Source of the DNA: CAZVAR01 sp964625225
GTDB lineage: Bacteria > Pseudomonadota > Alphaproteobacteria > JAJUGE01
Length of the DNA stretch: 9,904 nucleotides
Assembly (NCBI GenBank): GCA_964625225.1
Contig: CAZVAR010000136.1
Coordinates: forward strand, 1-9,904
Reading direction: 5' to 3'
Shown: piece after piece, positions 6,658-9,904 of the stretch
Numbering within the stretch: the stretch's first letter is position 1
Layout: every line of letters begins with the position of its first letter
Position numbers and translations under genes: made by a program
The notes under the pieces: generated by a model
The model's input: only the letters and a program-made list of their open reading frames with translations
Databases searched by the model: none
What the model was told of the DNA's origin: nothing

Positions 6658-6737
6658 GCCGAAAGCGGCCTCAGCGCGCAATATTGTCATTCTCGAATGG
6701 AAATGTGAGTAACAAACTTATCGATACGGGCCGGACC

Positions 6738-7568
6738 TCAGTGGGCCATGAGGACCGGTAGCTGCGCTTCGGCCAGGATGTGGCTGGTTGCGCCGCCAAA
6801 GATCATCTGCCTCAGCCGGCTCTGGGTATAGCCGCCTTTGACTAGCAGATCGCCACCCAATGCCTCCGTTTCGGCCAGGATCGCCTCACCGACCGTGCGG
6901 CGGCCCGCCGGGATCGTGATTGCGTTGACCGGCAGGCCGTGGCGCATCAGCTTGCTGGCGATCTCGTCGCCGGCCGGCCCGGAGACCGTGCCGCCCTCGA
7001 TCGTCAGCACGACGATCCGCTCCGCCCGGTAAAGTATCGGCATCGACAGGGCGATCGTGCGCGCCGTCTCGGTGCTGCCGTTCCAGGCTATCACCACCGT
7101 TCGCCCCAGCACCGTCGTCGGCGTCGACGGTACGATCAGGAGCGGCCGTCCGCTCTCGAACAGTGCCGCCTCCAGCACGCCCATCGGCGCCGAGGCTCGG
7201 CTACGGGAAGGGCGGCCCACAACGATCAGATCGAACAGCCGTCCGTGGCTGCCCACGTCGGTCTCGGACGCGCTGGCCTGGACGTAGCTCATCGTGAACC
7301 GCCGGTGTGCGGTTTCGGCGTGCGCGTGCATCACGCGCTCGAACAGCTCGCGTGCCCGTCGCGCACGATCCGCTTCCTCGCGGTCGAAATTCTCCAGCAG
7401 CGCCGGTGAGGCGGCACCGAGATCGTCGGCCGCCAGAATCGCGTTGGAGTCCTGCCGGACCCGGAAGCCCTCGATATGGCTTTCGAACGCCTGGGCCACC
7501 AGCACTGCCGCCGCCAGCATCGCCTCGAGGCAGTCCGAGTCGTGCAGTGGCACCAGGATATTCTTCAT
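6738..7568 (-). CDS. Universal stress protein, two tandem Usp domains
   Basis: A 276-residue cytoplasmic UspA-family protein. The start is the ATG at 7568 (MKNILVPLHDS), the canonical first strand of a Usp domain, with a G-rich site (GGGGGC) about 4 nt upstream; an in-frame ATG 30 nt earlier would add ten atypical residues. Domain 1 spans about 1-148 and ends GRPLLIVP; domain 2 spans about 154-276, starts GRTVVIAWNGS and ends LPVLMAH. The nucleotide-binding loop is clear only in domain 2, as KGGYTQSRLRQMIFGGATSH (244-263), close to the family's GX2GX9G(S/T) pattern. Domain 1 has VVGRPSRSRASAPMG, which looks degenerate. Such proteins help cells survive starvation or oxidative stress, but the exact role is unknown. 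It has its own promoter (7616-7644) after the grxD terminator, so it is probably expressed independently. Confidence 0.92.
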   Translation of the reverse strand: MKNILVPLHDSDCLEAMLAAAVLVAQAFESHIEGFRVRQDSNAILAADDLGAASPALLENFDREEADRARRARELFERVMHAHAETAHRRFTMSYVQASASETDVGSHGRLFDLIVVGRPSRSRASAPMGVLEAALFESGRPLLIVPSTPTTVLGRTVVIAWNGSTETARTIALSMPILYRAERIVVLTIEGGTVSGPAGDEIASKLMRHGLPVNAITIPAGRRTVGEAILAETEALGGDLLVKGGYTQSRLRQMIFGGATSHILAEAQLPVLMAH

Positions 7569-7615
7569 CGCTGCCCCCGATCGCCGTGCGTGCCGCATGG
7601 CAGGTATGCAGCCGG

Positions 7616-7644
7616 ATCATGGCAAAGGATCGCCGGGCGGTCAA
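7616..7644 (-). promoter_or_regulatory. Sigma70-type promoter of the universal stress protein gene
   Basis: On the minus strand, TTGACC (7639-7644, five of six) and CATGAT (7616-7621, four of six) are separated by the optimal 17 nt. Transcription would start near 7609, giving a leader of about 40 nt before the ATG at 7568. It lies between the grxD terminator and the gene, where a promoter is needed. Confidence 0.55.
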
Positions 7645-7680
7645 ACCGGGAGCGGATGCGCCGCGGTAGCGATGCCAACG

Positions 7681-7712
7681 AAAAAGGGCCGCACCCTATC
7701 GGGTGCGGCCCT
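7681..7712 (-). terminator. Strong intrinsic terminator after grxD
   Basis: Read on the minus strand, a 12-bp perfect stem (7701-7712 with 7685-7696; core GGGCCGCACCC/GGGTGCGGCCC) with a four-base loop is followed by TTTTT and then CGTT. It begins 25 nt after the grxD stop and closes the purL-bolA-grxD transcript. Confidence 0.93.
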
Positions 7713-7736
7713 GGTGCTGCAATTGGTCGCGTCCGT

Positions 7737-8084
<348 letters not shown>

Positions 8085-8102
8085 GCGCTCATTCTCCGGT
8101 GG

Positions 8103-8342
8103 TCAGTCGTCTTCCGGCGCGGCGGTTTGCAGCGCGAGAGCATGGAGCTCGTTGCCCATACGCCCCTGAAGCGCCCGATAGACGAGTTGGTGCTGCTGCA
8201 CGCGGGTCTTGCCTTTGAACGCGGCGGAGACGACGTGGGCGGCATAATGGTCGCCGTCTCCGGCGAGATCCTCGATCCTGACCTGGGCATCCGGCAGCGC
8301 CGCCTTGATCAGGGCCTCGATCTCGCGCGGATCCATGGCCAT
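8103..8342 (-). CDS. bolA: BolA/IbaG family protein
   Basis: A 79-residue BolA-like protein that is not in the list of longest open frames in its own right because a longer frame runs through it. The ATG at 8342 has an excellent Shine-Dalgarno sequence, GGAGGG at 8350-8355, 7 nt upstream. The signature is clear: GDGDHYAAHVVSAAFKGKTR (28-47), VQQHQLVYRAL (48-58) and GNELHALALQT (63-73). The His in ELHALAL is the usual cluster ligand in Grx-BolA [2Fe-2S] complexes (family knowledge). It probably partners the CGFS glutaredoxin encoded immediately downstream in iron or Fe-S homeostasis. It may be closer to the IbaG/BolA2 type than to E. coli BolA proper, as is usual for short alphaproteobacterial members. 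It lies 38 nt after the purL stop. Confidence 0.94.
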   Translation of the reverse strand: MAMDPREIEALIKAALPDAQVRIEDLAGDGDHYAAHVVSAAFKGKTRVQQHQLVYRALQGRMGNELHALALQTAAPEDD

Positions 8343-8349
8343 TACCGAA

Positions 8350-8355
8350 CCCTCC
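8350..8355 (-). promoter_or_regulatory. Ribosome binding site of bolA
   Basis: GGAGGG on the minus strand, 7 nt before the ATG at 8342. It fixes this start (MAMDPREIEAL) rather than the upstream ATG near 8381 or the second in-frame ATG at 8336. Confidence 0.65.
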
Positions 8356-8380
8356 CGTCCCGTTCTCGCCTGCAGCGGCA

Positions 8381-9904
8381 TCAGCCGGCCGCCAAGTCGT
8401 CCGGCGCACCCATGTACCGAGGCAGCCAGGACTCGTGAACCGTCCGCAATTCGCTCAGCGATATGGGATGATCGCCGCGGACTGTCAACGCATCGCCGCC
8501 GATGCGGCCGATCCGCCGCACCGGCACGCCGGCTCGGGCCGCCTCCGCCAGCACCCGGTCCGCGGCACTCGTCGCGACGAGATAGCGTGCCTGATCCTCG
8601 CCGAACAGCCATGCGTGCAGCGGCGGCCCGTCGGCGGGCGGCTCGATGGTGACGCCGATGCCGCCCGCCAGCGCCATCTCCGCCGCTGCGACGTAGAGTC
8701 CGCCGTCCGCGACGTCGTGGCAGGCGGAGACCAGCCGCTCGGCGATCAGCCGCCGCACGAAGTCGCCGTTCCGACGCTCGGCGGCGAGGTCGACCGGGGG
8801 CGGCAGCCCGTCCTCGCGGCCTTCGATCTCCCGCAGATAGATCGAGGCGCCGAGATGGCCTGTCGTCGTTCCGATCAGAAGGAGGTCCTCGCCTTCGGAG
8901 GTGAAGCCGATGCCTGCCGTGCGCGACAGGTCCTCGACCAGCCCCACCCCTCCGATCACCGGGGTCGGCAGGATTGCCCGGCCCTGCGTCTCGTTGTAGA
9001 GTGAGACGTTGCCGGACACGACCGGGAAGTCCAACGCCAGCGCCGCGGCCCGCATCCCTTCGATGCAGCCGACGAACTGGCCCATGATCTCGGGCCGCTC
9101 GGGATTGCCGAAATTCATGTTGTCGGTGAAGGCGAGCGGCCGCGCACCGGTGGCGGTCAGGTTGCGCCAGGCCTCGGCGACCGCCTGGGCGCCCCCCGTC
9201 TCGGGATGCGCGGCGCAGTAGCGCGGCGTGCAGTCGCTGGTCATCGCCAGGGCGCGGCCGGTCCCGGGGATCCGCACGAGCGCCGCGTCGCCGCCGGGGC
9301 CGCGTACCGTCTCGCCCCGCACCAGGCTGTCGTACTGTTCCCAGATCCAGCGCTTGCTGCAGAGATCGGGGCTGCCGATCAGCCGCAGCAGGATCTCCGA
9401 CGGCCGCCCCCGGATCGGCAGTGCGGCGAGGGCGGTCGACGCCGGCAACGGCGTCGGCACCCAGGGCCGGTCGTATTCCGGCGCGCCGTCGGCCACCGCC
9501 GCGATCGGCAGGTCGGCCACGACCTTCCCGCGGAAGGTGAGGACCATGTGGCCGGTGTCGGTCAGCCGGCCGATCACGGCGAAGTCCAGGTCCCATTTCT
9601 CGAAGATCCGCCGGGCCACCTCCTCCTGGCCGGGCCGGAGCACCATCAGCATGCGCTCCTGGCTCTCGGACAGCATGATCTCGTACGGGACCATCCCGCT
9701 CTCGCGCACCGGTACGCGGTCGAGGTCGAGTTCGACCCCCACGCCGCCCTTGTGCGCCATCTCGAATGAGGAGGAGGTGAGGCCGGCCGCCCCCATGTCC
9801 TGGATTGCGACGATGGCGTCGGTCGCCATCAGTTCGAGGCAGGCCTCGATCAGCAGCTTCTCGGTGAACGGATCGCCCACCTGGACCGTCGGCCGCTTCG
9901 CCTC
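8381..9904 (-). CDS. purL: Phosphoribosylformylglycinamidine synthase subunit PurL, N-terminus outside window
   Basis: C-terminal 507 residues of PurL; the frame is open to the window edge and reads EAKRPTVQVGDPFTEKLL at its start. Full-length small-type PurL is about 730-740 residues, so some 225 are missing. PurL converts FGAR to FGAM in de novo purine synthesis, using ATP and ammonia supplied by PurQ, with PurS as linker (family knowledge). Visible landmarks are QDMGAAGLTSSSFEMA in the first half, then TDNMNFGNPERPEIMGQF, VVSGNVSLYNET, and CHDVADGGL in the second AIR-synthase-like domain. The protein ends after the last domain without the glutaminase domain of the large E. coli-type enzyme, which identifies the small form. 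It leads the purL-bolA-grxD cluster and its stop is at 8381-8383. Confidence 0.96.
   Translation of the reverse strand, partial: EAKRPTVQVGDPFTEKLLIEACLELMATDAIVAIQDMGAAGLTSSSFEMAHKGGVGVELDLDRVPVRESGMVPYEIMLSESQERMLMVLRPGQEEVARRIFEKWDLDFAVIGRLTDTGHMVLTFRGKVVADLPIAAVADGAPEYDRPWVPTPLPASTALAALPIRGRPSEILLRLIGSPDLCSKRWIWEQYDSLVRGETVRGPGGDAALVRIPGTGRALAMTSDCTPRYCAAHPETGGAQAVAEAWRNLTATGARPLAFTDNMNFGNPERPEIMGQFVGCIEGMRAAALALDFPVVSGNVSLYNETQGRAILPTPVIGGVGLVEDLSRTAGIGFTSEGEDLLLIGTTTGHLGASIYLREIEGREDGLPPPVDLAAERRNGDFVRRLIAERLVSACHDVADGGLYVAAAEMALAGGIGVTIEPPADGPPLHAWLFGEDQARYLVATSAADRVLAEAARAGVPVRRIGRIGGDALTVRGDHPISLSELRTVHESWLPRYMGAPDDLAAG

Larger units (their letters stand above)
6344..6737. other. Convergent intergenic region rich in hairpins, no credible protein gene
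   Basis: This stretch separates the transporter operon (+) from the stress-protein gene (-). Open frames cross it but have no recognisable domain, no ribosome binding site and overlap the antisense of the ATPase gene. Next to the ATPase stop is an 8-bp inverted repeat (6361-6368 with 6399-6406) whose right arm lies in the 12-bp palindrome CGGTCCGGACCG (6399-6410). Then come the terminator at 6418-6451 and a series of perfect stems: 6458-6463/6472-6477, 6478-6483/6487-6492, 6514-6518/6527-6531, 6532-6536/6542-6546, 6547-6551/6569-6573 and 6572-6577/6588-6593 (the last two overlap and exclude each other). Bases 6675-6725 are clearly more AT-rich than the rest of the window. I see no strong terminator immediately after the stress-protein gene. 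Confidence 0.7.

Noticed and set aside
6678..6725. Promoter in the AT-rich patch downstream of usp
   Set aside because: TTGTTA and TTGTCA occur, but no acceptable -10 element lies at 16-18 nt on either strand.
6344..6737. Riboswitch or leader
   Set aside because: Both neighbouring genes end here, so no coding region lies downstream to be controlled.

Overview
The window looks like a chromosomal fragment of a high-GC alphaproteobacterium. The reasons are the strongly GC-biased codon use, the small-type PurL, and the purL-bolA-grxD order, which is a common alphaproteobacterial arrangement. A run of exactly ten N bases (4448-4457) shows that it comes from a scaffolded draft or metagenome assembly. 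I cannot name the genus from the sequence.

Left part (1-6343, all on +): a peptide/nickel-type (Dpp/Opp family) ABC importer operon. In order it holds the C-terminal end of a periplasmic substrate-binding protein, two inner-membrane permeases (DppB-like, DppC-like), a first ATPase (DppF/OppF-like), a 67-residue AtzG/GatC-like protein, an amidase-signature hydrolase, and the second ATPase (DppD/OppD-like). The amidase pair sits between the two ATPase genes and most junctions overlap or are very tight (GTGA at 2484, 11-nt overlap at 3720-3730), so import and hydrolysis of an amide-containing compound are probably coupled. A strong 12-bp hairpin (552-591) follows the binding-protein gene. It could hold the level of the binding protein above that of the membrane parts.

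Middle (6344-6737): a 394-nt gap between convergent genes with no credible protein gene. It contains a near-symmetric terminator (6418-6451) followed by a chain of short perfect hairpins up to 6593, and a sigma70-like promoter pointing left (6630-6657). Together these outline a possible small RNA of about 200 nt on the minus strand. This is the least explained part of the window.

Right part (6738-9904, all on -): housekeeping genes read right to left. They are purL (N-terminus beyond the window), bolA and the CGFS monothiol glutaredoxin grxD in a compact cluster closed by a textbook terminator (7681-7712), then a separately promoted tandem-domain universal stress protein. Monothiol Grx and BolA are known partners in Fe-S cluster and iron handling, and PurL makes FGAM in purine synthesis.

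No mobile element, CRISPR array, rRNA or convincing tRNA is visible. The amidase gene carries about 40 codons around the N gap that do not fit its family and may be an assembly error.
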